From contig JBDIAR010000042.1 in assembly GCA_039812545.1 (NCBI GenBank), forward strand, positions 1-20,112: a stretch of 20,112 nt of DNA, given 5' to 3'. A program made the translations under genes and the position numbers. Position 1 is the stretch's first letter. Each line of letters starts with the position of its first letter. Below are positions 1 through 7,308 of the stretch, piece by piece. This DNA is from JBDIAR01 sp039812545 (lineage in GTDB: Bacteria > Actinomycetota > Actinomycetes > Actinomycetales > Dermatophilaceae). The notes beneath the pieces were generated by a model. The model was not told where the DNA came from and did not search any database. It saw nothing but the letters and a program-made list of their open reading frames with translations.

Positions 1-234
1 GACGCCTGCCTGGCCGCGATCGGCGTCCCCTGCACCGCGATGGGCGTCGCCGGCCTGTATGCCGATTTCCTCGACGGCTGGCTGGTCGCCCCCGAGGACC
101 TGCCGGCTGTCCCGTCGGCCGGCTCGCCGACGGTGGTCGGGACCCCGCTGCTGATGGACTCCCTCCCGCGGACCGCCGAACTGGCCGGCGCCGCCCTCGA
201 CCTGGCCGCCGGCCTGCGCGACGCCCCTCGATGA
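1..234 (+). CDS. cofD: 2-phospho-L-lactate transferase (CofD/FbiA), C-terminal part only
   Basis: The reading frame is open from base 1, so the gene starts before the window; 77 codons remain. The visible C-terminus (LAAIGVPCTAMGVAGLYADF, then a DGWLV stretch, an LLMDSLPRTAELAG helix and a final alanine-rich helix) fits the end of CofD/FbiA proteins. That family transfers a phospho-lactyl, phosphoenolpyruvyl or related group onto the deazaflavin Fo in cytosolic coenzyme F420 synthesis. The stop TGA (232-234) overlaps the ATG of the next gene (ATGA). The neighbour is the F420 glutamate ligase, and the cofD-cofE (fbiA-fbiB) order is standard in actinobacteria, which supports the call for such a short fragment. 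A Met at base 40 is internal to the family fold and is not taken as a start. Confidence 0.8.
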   Translation, partial: DACLAAIGVPCTAMGVAGLYADFLDGWLVAPEDLPAVPSAGSPTVVGTPLLMDSLPRTAELAGAALDLAAGLRDAPR

Positions 235-1391
235 CCTCACCCCCTCCGCAGCCACCCTCGCCGATCCCGCCCACGCCGAGCCCACCCTCGCCTAACCCGA
301 CCGAACCCGGCGTCCTCTCGGTCATCCCGCTGTCCGGCATACCCCAGGTCGGGGCCGGCGACGACCTGGCCGCCCTGATTCTGGCGGCACTGACCGACAG
401 CGGGATCGGACTCCTCGACGGAGACGTTCTCGTGGTGTCGAGCAAGGTGGCCAGCAAGGCGCTCGGGTTGGCGGTCGACGCCGCCGAGGACGGCAAGGAC
501 GAGCTCGTCCGCTCGCAGGCCCGCCGGGTGGTGGCCGAACGGCTGCTCACCTCGGGCCGCCCGACCCGAGTGGTCGAGGCCCTCGCCGGCCCGGTCATGG
601 CCGCCGCCGGCATCGACGCCTCGAACACCGGTTCCCACGGCCGCTACCTCCTGCTCCCGCACGACCCGGACCAGGTCTGCCGGGACCTGCACGACCGCAT
701 CGGCGCCGGGCTGCGGCCGGCCACCGTCCGGTTCGGTGTCCTGCTGTCGGACACCTCGAGTCGTCCGTGGCGGCTCGGGGTCGGCGACTTCGCGCTCGGC
801 GCCTGGGGCGTGCGGGTCCTGGACGACCTGCGCGGCTCGCCGGACGCCGACGGGCGGGTTCTGGAGGTCACCACGCGCGCGCTGGGCGACGAGCTCTGCA
901 GCGCCGCGGACCTGGTCAAGGGCAAGGCGACCGGCATACCGGCCGCCCTGATCCGCGGCCTGCCCGCTGCGGTGGTCGACCCCGGCGAACACTCCGCCAC
1001 CTCCGGGCGCGACCTGGTGCGCACCGGCGCCGACGACTGGTTCGGCCACGGCCGGGTCGAGGCGGTCCGGGCCGCCCTCGGCGCCGAACCCGGCTCGGCG
1101 GCCGCGACGGCGGTCGGCATCCCGCGCATCGGCACCGATGAACCCGTCGCCGACCGGCTCGCGCGGGCGGTCCGCCTGGCCACCCTCGGCTGCCCGGACG
1201 CGCAGGTGCGAATCCGACGTCCCGGGCCCCGGGACTGGGAACTCGTCGTCACCGGCGAGGATCCGTATGCCGCGGGTCACCACGTCGCCCGGCTCGAGGT
1301 CGCCCTGTGGCCGGAACGCCTGCGGGCCCGCCGGATCCGGCGGCTGGACGACCGGGTCGTCATCGATGTCGGAGTTGTCCCGGAGTCCTGA
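231..1391 (+). CDS. cofE: Coenzyme F420-0:L-glutamate ligase (CofE/FbiB ligase domain, no nitroreductase domain evident)
   Basis: This 386-residue protein should add glutamates to F420-0 in the cytosol, using GTP and metal. The first 27 residues are a proline/serine-rich tail. The ligase domain follows (about 28-260), with GDVLVVSSKVASKALG near 64-79 and SDTSSRPWRLGVGDFALGAW from about 173, matching the CofE S-D-T-x-x-R-x-W-R block. A later DELCSAADLVKGKATGIPAA block is also typical of CofE. The remaining 120 or so residues do not look like the FMN nitroreductase domain that extends mycobacterial FbiB to about 450 residues. The start ATG overlaps the stop of the upstream cofD fragment, so translation is probably coupled. 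The gene ends at a hairpin shared with the convergent MDR gene. Confidence 0.85.
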   Translation: MTSPPPQPPSPIPPTPSPPSPNPTEPGVLSVIPLSGIPQVGAGDDLAALILAALTDSGIGLLDGDVLVVSSKVASKALGLAVDAAEDGKDELVRSQARRVVAERLLTSGRPTRVVEALAGPVMAAAGIDASNTGSHGRYLLLPHDPDQVCRDLHDRIGAGLRPATVRFGVLLSDTSSRPWRLGVGDFALGAWGVRVLDDLRGSPDADGRVLEVTTRALGDELCSAADLVKGKATGIPAALIRGLPAAVVDPGEHSATSGRDLVRTGADDWFGHGRVEAVRAALGAEPGSAAATAVGIPRIGTDEPVADRLARAVRLATLGCPDAQVRIRRPGPRDWELVVTGEDPYAAGHHVARLEVALWPERLRARRIRRLDDRVVIDVGVVPES

Positions 1392-1398
1392 GCAACGA

Positions 1399-1426
1399 AC
1401 CCTTACCCTCGACCAAAGGGTAGGGT
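1399..1426. terminator. Hairpin between convergent genes, possible bidirectional terminator
   Basis: The left arm ACCCTTACCCT (1399-1409) pairs with AGGGTAGGGT (1417-1426) around a 7-base loop, with one bulged T. It lies in the 52-base gap between the stop of the F420 ligase gene and the stop of the convergent oxidoreductase gene, so it could end transcripts from both sides. There is no long T tract on either strand, as is common in high-GC genomes. Confidence 0.55.
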
Positions 1427-1443
1427 CGGTCTGTCGGCGCCGG

Positions 1444-2412
1444 TCAGACCGTGAACAGGATCTTCCCGAATACCTCGCCGGCGACCATCTTCTCGAAGCC
1501 CTCGCGCGCCGCGGCGAGCGGGCGGACCGAGTCGATCGCGGGCTCGATCCCCTTGAGGGTGACGAACCGGGCCAGCCGCTCCAACTCGGTGCGGTTGCCC
1601 ATCGTCGAACCGATGACCCGCAGCTGCTTGAAGAAGATCTTCGTCAGCTCGGCCCTGCTCGGGGCATCGCCCGACGTCGCGCCGGAGATGACGATCGCGC
1701 CGCCGGGCACGAGGTGGTTGACCGAGTGGGACCATGTCGCCGCACCGACCGTCTCCATGACCGCCTCGACCCGTTCGGGCAGGCGCGACCCGGAGGCGAA
1801 CCACGCGTCCGCTCCGATCTCCAGCGCGTGCCCCCCCTTGGCGGGATCCCGGGACGTGACCCACATCCGGTACCCCGCCGCCGCACCCAGTTGGACGAGC
1901 GCGGTCGCCACGCCTCCCCCGGCTCCCTGGACGAGGACCGTCGCCCCGGGCTGCAGGCCGCCGTTGGTGAACAACATCCGGTATGCCGTCAGCCACGAGG
2001 TCCCGAGGCAGGACGCCGCCTCCCAGCTCAGTTCGGCGGGTTTCGGGACGAGATTGCCCTCCGGAACGACGACCTGTTCGGCCAGGGTGCCCTGATGGAC
2101 CTCCGAGAGCAGCGACCGGCGCGGGTCGAAGGTCTCATCGCCCACCCAGCCCGGCGAGGCGACGACGGAGTGGACGATGACCTCGCGGCCATCCTCGGTC
2201 ACCCCGGCACCGTCGCAGCCCAGAATCATCGGGAGGCGGTCCTTGGGCAGCCCGACCCCCTTGAGGGACCACACGTCGTGATGGTTCAGACCGGTCATCC
2301 GCAGATTGACGACGGCCCAACCGGGCGGCGCGGTGGGATTGGGCCGGTCGCCCACGACCAGACCGGACAGGGGATCGCTGGGACTCTGACTGGCGGCATA
2401 CACGGCGAGCAT
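1444..2412 (-). CDS. Zinc-binding-dehydrogenase family (MDR) oxidoreductase
   Basis: A medium-chain dehydrogenase/reductase of about 322 residues. The N-terminal GroES-like domain has the MTGLNHHDVWSLKG block and an LGCDGAG motif. The nucleotide-binding domain has VLVQGAGGGVATALVQLG, a quinone-oxidoreductase type Rossmann loop. The cluster of four cysteines that binds structural zinc in alcohol dehydrogenases is absent, so this is probably an NAD(P)H-dependent reductase of the QOR/alkenal-reductase kind. Its substrate cannot be read from sequence. I prefer the ATG at 2412 (MLAVYAASQ); a GTG nine bases upstream is possible, and neither has a strong ribosome site. It converges on the F420 gene and diverges from the polysaccharide locus, so it is probably unrelated to both. 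Confidence 0.8.
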   Translation of the reverse strand: MLAVYAASQSPSDPLSGLVVGDRPNPTAPPGWAVVNLRMTGLNHHDVWSLKGVGLPKDRLPMILGCDGAGVTEDGREVIVHSVVASPGWVGDETFDPRRSLLSEVHQGTLAEQVVVPEGNLVPKPAELSWEAASCLGTSWLTAYRMLFTNGGLQPGATVLVQGAGGGVATALVQLGAAAGYRMWVTSRDPAKGGHALEIGADAWFASGSRLPERVEAVMETVGAATWSHSVNHLVPGGAIVISGATSGDAPSRAELTKIFFKQLRVIGSTMGNRTELERLARFVTLKGIEPAIDSVRPLAAAREGFEKMVAGEVFGKILFTV

Positions 2413-2419
2413 GAGACCC

Positions 2420-2449
2420 ACGCTAGTGCGAGTCAGACGCCCGCGCTAA
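2420..2449 (-). promoter_or_regulatory. Weak promoter candidate for the MDR gene
   Basis: Reading the minus strand, TTAGCG and TAGCGT are separated by 18 bases, and TAGCGT fits the actinobacterial TAnnnT -10 pattern. The transcript would begin at or almost at the ATG at 2412, so it would be leaderless, which agrees with the lack of a ribosome site. The -35 match is poor. Confidence 0.22.
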
Positions 2450-2505
2450 CCCCGCCGACCCCGTGGGCGCGGCACCGAAATCCGGGCCGAACGCGAACCG
2501 GACAG

Positions 2506-2511
2506 TAGAGT
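2506..2511 (+). promoter_or_regulatory. Weak -10 candidate for the polysaccharide locus
   Basis: TAGAGT, of the TAnnnT type, lies about 47 bases before the GTG of the dehydratase gene in the 145-base divergent gap. No convincing -35 hexamer sits upstream. The promoter of the left arm should be in this gap because the neighbouring gene is divergent. Confidence 0.2.
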
Positions 2512-2541
2512 TGGAGGGCAGGTCGGTGCGCGGACGGGGTC

Positions 2542-2548
2542 AGGAGAG
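2542..2548 (+). promoter_or_regulatory. Ribosome binding site fixing the GTG start of the CapD-like gene
   Basis: AGGAGAG ends nine bases before the GTG at 2558. No other start with a comparable site lies near, so the GTG is taken as the true start. Confidence 0.6.
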
Positions 2549-2557
2549 GGTTCACAC

Positions 2558-4423
2558 GTGAGCAAGGAGGTCCCGGCGCTCCCGGAGGTGCCCACCCAGC
2601 ACCCGTTCCGACTCGCCTGGGCCGTCGTGGACCCGATCGTCTGGATCGTCGCCATCGTCGCGGCCACCTGGCTGCGCTACGACTTCACCTTGACCACCGC
2701 GATGCTGCGCGGCATCGCGATCGTCGCCGGTGCGAGCGCGGTCATCCACACGATCGTCGGGTTCACCGTCGGGCCCTATCGGATCGGGCACCTGCGCGGG
2801 TCCTTCGAGGAGGTCATCGACCTGACCAAGACCGTGGCGATCACCGTCGCGGTCGTTTTCGTCCCCGTGCTCATCGCGAACCCGATCCTCGTCCCCAAGA
2901 GCGTGCCCGTCGTCGCGGCCGCCCTGGCCCTGACCGGAATGCTCGGGATGCGTACGGTGCTTCGGGCGTACCGGATGATGGTGCGTCGTCGCCAGCCCGG
3001 TCAGCGCCGGATCATCGTCTTCGGTGCCGGGGACGGCGGTCGGCTGTTGCTGCGCTCGATCGGGCGCGACCGACAGGCCACCTACCAGCCGGTCGCCATC
3101 CTCGACGACAGCAACGAGAAGTCCCGGCTGTCGATCGAGGGGGTCAAGGTCCGCGGCACCCGCGAGGACCTGGCGGCCGTCGCGACCCGCACGCACGCCG
3201 ACACCCTGGCGATCGCGGTGCCCTCGGCGGACAGCACCCTCATCCGCGACCTGCGCCGCCGCGCGGAGGACGCCGGCCTCGACGTGCTCGTGCTGCCCTC
3301 GGCCAAGGACATGATCGGCGAACTCTCCGCGGCCGACCTGCGCGGCGTCGACCTGGCGGACCTGCTCGGCCGTCGCCCCATCAAGCTGGACCGTCAGGTC
3401 ATCGAGAAGACCATCCGCGGCCGGCGCATCCTCGTCACCGGTGCCGGTGGCTCGATCGGCTCAGAGCTCTGCCGCCAGATCGCCCAGTTCTCCCCGGAGC
3501 GTCTCGTCCTGCTCGACCGCGACGAGTCCGCCCTGCACGCCGCGCAACTCTCCCTCGCCGGCAACGGCCTGCTGGAGAGCGACGACATCGTCCTGGCGGA
3601 CATCCGCGACCCCGACGCGCTGCGGGCCGTCTTCGACGCCGCCCGGCCCGAGGTCGTCTTCCATGCCGCCGCCCTCAAACACCTGCCGCTGCTCGAGCGG
3701 TACCCCATCGAGGCCTGGAAGACCAATGTCCTGGGCACCTTGAACGTCCTCACCGCCGCCGCCGGGGTCGAGGTGCAGACCTTCGTCAACATCTCCACCG
3801 ACAAGGCCGCCGACCCGACCTGCGTGCTCGGCTACAGCAAGCGACTGGCCGAACGCCTGACCGCCCGCTTCGCCAGCCACGACTCCGGCACCTACGTCTC
3901 GGTCCGGTTCGGCAATGTCCTCGGCTCACGCGGCTCCGTCGTCCCGGCCTTCACGGCCCAGATCGAACGCGGCGGCCCGGTCACCGTCACCCACCCGGAC
4001 GTCGAGCGCTACTTCATGCTCATCCCGGAGGCCTGCCAGCTCACCCTGCAGGCCGCCGCGATCGGCGTCGACGGCGAGGTGATGGTCCTGGACATGGGCA
4101 CGCCGATGAAGATCGTGGACGTCGCCAAGACGCTCATCGCGATGTCCAAACGCCTCGATGTGGAGATCGTCTACACCGGTCTACGCCCGGGCGAGAAGAT
4201 GTCCGAGGACCTGTTCTCCGGCCGAGAGGCCGCCCGGGCCACGGCTCACCCCCTGGTCTCCGCCGTCGAGGTGCCCCCGATCGACCCGGACTCCGTGTAC
4301 GCCGCACCGGTCGCCACCGGTGGAGCCGCCATGGCCTGGATGCGCGGTCACGCCCGCACCGCCGCCCCGGGCGCCCCGCCAGCCCCTCGCCCGCCACAAC
4401 CGTCAAGGAGAGATAATGGGTAA
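2558..4423 (+). CDS. Membrane-anchored nucleoside-diphosphate-sugar 4,6-dehydratase (CapD/WbpM/PglF-like)
   Basis: This 621-residue protein matches the long, membrane-bound class of UDP-GlcNAc 4,6-dehydratases. About 25-135 contains four hydrophobic segments. A first nucleotide-binding fold begins at GAGDGGR (156-162). The catalytic SDR domain begins at GAGGSIGSELC (from 295), with STDK at 413-416 and a VLGYSKR block with Lys428. Family members make UDP-2-acetamido-2,6-dideoxy-4-hexulose for the first sugar of a capsule or glycan. In WbpM/PglF/FlaA1 the catalytic MxxxK methionine precedes the lysine by four; here that position is Leu424, and a tyrosine lies at 426. The C-terminus is a Pro/Ala tail. 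Its last 8 bases overlap the sugar-transferase gene, indicating coupling. The exact product stereochemistry is inferred from the class. Confidence 0.85.
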   Translation: MSKEVPALPEVPTQHPFRLAWAVVDPIVWIVAIVAATWLRYDFTLTTAMLRGIAIVAGASAVIHTIVGFTVGPYRIGHLRGSFEEVIDLTKTVAITVAVVFVPVLIANPILVPKSVPVVAAALALTGMLGMRTVLRAYRMMVRRRQPGQRRIIVFGAGDGGRLLLRSIGRDRQATYQPVAILDDSNEKSRLSIEGVKVRGTREDLAAVATRTHADTLAIAVPSADSTLIRDLRRRAEDAGLDVLVLPSAKDMIGELSAADLRGVDLADLLGRRPIKLDRQVIEKTIRGRRILVTGAGGSIGSELCRQIAQFSPERLVLLDRDESALHAAQLSLAGNGLLESDDIVLADIRDPDALRAVFDAARPEVVFHAAALKHLPLLERYPIEAWKTNVLGTLNVLTAAAGVEVQTFVNISTDKAADPTCVLGYSKRLAERLTARFASHDSGTYVSVRFGNVLGSRGSVVPAFTAQIERGGPVTVTHPDVERYFMLIPEACQLTLQAAAIGVDGEVMVLDMGTPMKIVDVAKTLIAMSKRLDVEIVYTGLRPGEKMSEDLFSGREAARATAHPLVSAVEVPPIDPDSVYAAPVATGGAAMAWMRGHARTAAPGAPPAPRPPQPSRRDNG

Positions 4424-5111
4424 TTCCCAAACCTCCCCCGGAAACCTGGCCGTCCCCTCCCGTGCATACCTCGTGGCCAAGCGCGGTGTTGACGTGGTTG
4501 CCGCCGCGGTCGGACTGGCCGTCCTCTCCCCTGTCTTCGGCGCGCTCGGCGCCTGGATCAAGGTTGACTCCCCCGGCCCGGTGTTCTTCCGGCAATGGCG
4601 GATCGGCAAGGACGGCACCGAGTTCCGGATCTACAAGTTCCGGACGATGCGGACCGATGCCCCCAAGGACACCCCGACCCATCTGCTGACCGACCCGAAT
4701 AGGCACGTGACCGCCTCGGGCCGCTTCCTGCGGGCCACGAGCCTGGACGAACTCCCGCAGCTCGTTAACGTGCTGCTCGGTCAGATGTCCCTCGTCGGCC
4801 CGCGGCCCGCGTTGTGGAACCAGGACGATCTCATCGCCGCCCGCGAACGGGTCGGCGCCAACGGGGTCCGGCCCGGACTCACCGGCTGGGCCCAGATCAA
4901 CGGCCGCGACGAACTGCCGATCTCGGTCAAGGCGGACCTGGACGGCTACTACGTGCGCCACATGAGCTGGCGCACGGACCTGCGTTGCCTGCTGGCGACG
5001 CTGACCTCCGTGGCTCGCGGCGAGGGATACGTCGAGGGCGGGACCGGCACGCTCGGCATACCCGAACAGGCACCGGAAGACGAGGCCGCTCGCGCGGAGA
5101 CGTCGCGGTGA
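4416..5111 (+). CDS. Initiating undecaprenyl-phosphate sugar-1-phosphate transferase (CapM/WcaJ-type)
   Basis: A 231-residue bacterial sugar transferase of the monotopic, short PglC/CapM kind. It has one N-terminal membrane segment (about 27-49) after KRGVDVV. The conserved block SPGPVFFRQWRIGKDGTEF leads to YKFRTMR, then the catalytic pair Asp111-Glu112 in SLDELPQ, SLVGPRPA, and PGLTGWAQINGRD. It should move a sugar-1-phosphate from UDP-sugar to undecaprenyl phosphate at the inner membrane face, starting each repeat unit. The frame is open far upstream, but the ATG at 4416 is chosen because AAGGAGAG (4405-4412) precedes it and the residues from there fit the family. It overlaps the dehydratase stop by 8 bases and the next GTG by 4. 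The dehydratase and SDR neighbours suggest its sugar is D-FucNAc or D-QuiNAc. Confidence 0.88.
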   Translation: MGNSQTSPGNLAVPSRAYLVAKRGVDVVAAAVGLAVLSPVFGALGAWIKVDSPGPVFFRQWRIGKDGTEFRIYKFRTMRTDAPKDTPTHLLTDPNRHVTASGRFLRATSLDELPQLVNVLLGQMSLVGPRPALWNQDDLIAARERVGANGVRPGLTGWAQINGRDELPISVKADLDGYYVRHMSWRTDLRCLLATLTSVARGEGYVEGGTGTLGIPEQAPEDEAARAETSR

Positions 5112-7306
5112 AACGCATCCTGATCACCGGAGCCGGCAGCTACATCGGGACGACCGTCGAGCGGTGGCTCGCCCGGTGGCCGACGTCTTACGCCGTGCGC
5201 ACCCTGGACGTCAAGGACGAGACGTGGCGGATGGCGTCGTTCGCCGACGTCGACGTCGTGTTCCACGTGGCCGGTATCGCCCACGTGTCGAGTGACCCGT
5301 CGATGGCCGACCTGTACTACCGGGTCAACCGGGATTTGACCCTCGAGGTCGCCGCCGCCGCGAGGGCAGCCGGGGTTCGCCAGTTCATCTTCATGAGTAG
5401 CGCCATCGTCTACGGCAGCAGCCAACGGCTCGACCGGCCCCGTCTCGTCGATGCGGACACCGCGCCGTCGCCGGACAATTTCTACGGCCGCAGCAAACTC
5501 GAGGCCGAGGAGGGGTTGGCTGCCCTGCGGTCGCCGGATTTCAAGGTCGTCGTCCTGCGCCCCCCGATGATCTACGGCCCCGGCTCGAAGGGGAACTACC
5601 CCGTGCTGGCCAAGCTGGCCCGCACGCTACCCATCTTTCCGGACTACCCGAACCGGCGCAGCATGCTGTTCGTCGACAACCTCGCCGAGTTCGTCAAGCT
5701 GATGATCGACAACGACGAGGACGGCCTGTTCCATCCCCAGAATCGCCGGCAGGTCAGTACCGGCGAACTCGCCGCCGCCGTTGCCGCTGCTCATGGCCGC
5801 CGGCTCAAGCTCACTCACCTCGGCAATCCTGTGCTGCGCGCCGCCTCGGGGCGGGTCGGGGCGATTGCCAAGGCATTCGGCAGCCTCAGCTACGAGCCGG
5901 AGTTGTCGGTGTATGCCGGTGGGGACTATCAGGTGGCCGATTTCGCCGAGTCGATCCGGCGCACCGAGCAGGGCGCAGCGACCACGTCGCCCAGCAGCAC
6001 AGTGCGGCGCGACACCGCGATGCCGCTCACCACCTCCGCCGCGACCGACCCGGTGGGCTCGGCACCGCCTGGTGCGCACATCCTCGTGGTTAGCCAGTAC
6101 TTCTATCCCGAGAACTTCCGGATCAACGACCTGACCCGCGAATGGGTCCGCCGGGGCTACCGGGTAACGGTCCTAACCGGTATACCCAACTACCCGCAGG
6201 GCCACTACTACAAGGGCTACGGCCCGTTCGGGCCGCGATACGAGGACTACGAAGGGGTGCGCATCGTGCGCATCCCGTTGGTCTCCCGGGGCGAGAGCAC
6301 GCTGCGCCTGGCCCTCAACTACGCCTCGTTCGCCGTCTCGGGAGAGATCTGGCAGTGGCTCACGCGGCTACGTCCCAACCTGGTCTTCGTCTTCGAAGTC
6401 TCCCCCATGACCCAGGCGTTGCCGGCTGTGCGTTTCGCCGCCCGGCGCGGCATCCCATGTTTCATCTATGTGCAGGATCTGTGGCCGGAGAGCGTCCAGA
6501 TGGCCGCGGGCATCCACGACCGGAGGGTCATCGCGCGGCTGGACTCGATGGTCCACTACATCTATCGGCGGTGCGCGCGCATCTTCGTCACGTCACGCAG
6601 CTACGCCCGCTCTATCGCCGCCCGGGGGGTTCCAAGCGACCGGATCGTCTACTGGCCGCAGTATGCCGAGCCGGTCGTGCGCATCCCGGTCCCTGACGGC
6701 GTGCTCGCCCGGGACGAGCGGATGGCGATAGTCTTCGCGGGCAATCTCGGCGTCGCCCAGGGCCTTGACATCCTGCCCGAGGCCGCCCGGCTGCTCAAGG
6801 ACGCTGGCCACGCAAGCGCGGTGCGCTTCGTGGTGATCGGGGACGGCCGATTCCGCTCCACGCTGGTCGACCTCATCGACCGGTACGCGGTCGCCGACAT
6901 GTTCCACCTGGTCCCGCGCCAGCCTCCCGAACTCGTGCCCGAGTTGCTCGCCCGCTGCGACATTGCCTATCTCAGCTTCCAGGCCGATCCCCTGCTGGAC
7001 CAGACCATCCCCGCAAAGCTGCAGACCTACCTTTCCTGCGGCATCCCTGTGCTCGCCTCCGCCGGCGGCGAGGTAGCCGCCATCCTGGCCGAGTCCGGCG
7101 CCGGGCTCAGTTGTTCCCCCGGTAACGCCGATGCGCTAACCACCCAGGTCCTGACCCTGTTGGCCCGCCCTCGATCGGAACTGACGATCATGGGTGAGGC
7201 CGGACGCCGGTATTGCGCCAGGCATTTTGACCGGGACCGGCTCCTAGCTCAAATGGACGACTGCATTCTGGCGGCGCTCTCAGCGCCTCCGTCACGTGAG
7301 GACTAG
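5108..7306 (+). CDS. Fusion: NAD-dependent epimerase/reductase (CapN-like) + GT4 glycosyltransferase (WbuB/CapL-like)
   Basis: One uninterrupted frame of 732 residues. Residues 1-285 are an extended SDR: GAGSYIG at 8-14, serines 97-98 in FIFMSSAIVYG, and Tyr126-x3-Lys130 in FYGRSK. By context this could reduce the 4-keto sugar made by the CapD-like enzyme, as CapN does for D-FucNAc or WbpV for D-QuiNAc. A Ser/Thr/Ala/Pro-rich linker (about 287-322) leads to a WbuB-like GT-B glycosyltransferase: HILVVSQYFYPENFRINDL, TGIPNYPQGHYYKGYGPF, YVQDLWPESV, VFAGNLGVAQGL and the late PAKLQTYLSCGIPVLASAGG. These halves are normally separate proteins. Met305 is in frame within the linker but has no clear ribosome site. 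The GTG start overlaps the upstream stop (GTGA). L-FucNAc is the likely GT donor, since fnlABC lies in the same locus. Confidence 0.82.
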   Translation: MKRILITGAGSYIGTTVERWLARWPTSYAVRTLDVKDETWRMASFADVDVVFHVAGIAHVSSDPSMADLYYRVNRDLTLEVAAAARAAGVRQFIFMSSAIVYGSSQRLDRPRLVDADTAPSPDNFYGRSKLEAEEGLAALRSPDFKVVVLRPPMIYGPGSKGNYPVLAKLARTLPIFPDYPNRRSMLFVDNLAEFVKLMIDNDEDGLFHPQNRRQVSTGELAAAVAAAHGRRLKLTHLGNPVLRAASGRVGAIAKAFGSLSYEPELSVYAGGDYQVADFAESIRRTEQGAATTSPSSTVRRDTAMPLTTSAATDPVGSAPPGAHILVVSQYFYPENFRINDLTREWVRRGYRVTVLTGIPNYPQGHYYKGYGPFGPRYEDYEGVRIVRIPLVSRGESTLRLALNYASFAVSGEIWQWLTRLRPNLVFVFEVSPMTQALPAVRFAARRGIPCFIYVQDLWPESVQMAAGIHDRRVIARLDSMVHYIYRRCARIFVTSRSYARSIAARGVPSDRIVYWPQYAEPVVRIPVPDGVLARDERMAIVFAGNLGVAQGLDILPEAARLLKDAGHASAVRFVVIGDGRFRSTLVDLIDRYAVADMFHLVPRQPPELVPELLARCDIAYLSFQADPLLDQTIPAKLQTYLSCGIPVLASAGGEVAAILAESGAGLSCSPGNADALTTQVLTLLARPRSELTIMGEAGRRYCARHFDRDRLLAQMDDCILAALSAPPSRED

Positions 7307-7308
7307 TT

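Noticed and set aside
237..1283. Long minus-strand open frame opposite the F420 ligase gene
   Set aside because: Its protein is rich in Arg, Gly and Asp with no domain pattern, and the opposite strand encodes a clear CofE; this is a GC-bias shadow.
1138..2508. 456-codon plus-strand frame across the end of the F420 gene and the MDR gene
   Set aside because: It crosses the convergent gap and two real genes in other frames, and its product is Arg/Pro-rich without motifs.
4158..4415. N-terminal extension of the sugar transferase
   Set aside because: The extra residues are Pro/Arg-rich shadow of the dehydratase gene; the ribosome site at 4405-4412 fixes the start at 4416.
6020..7306. Separate glycosyltransferase gene starting at the in-frame ATG at 6020
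   Set aside because: No stop separates it from the SDR half and no purine-rich ribosome site precedes the ATG; a fusion is the simpler reading, although internal initiation is not excluded.
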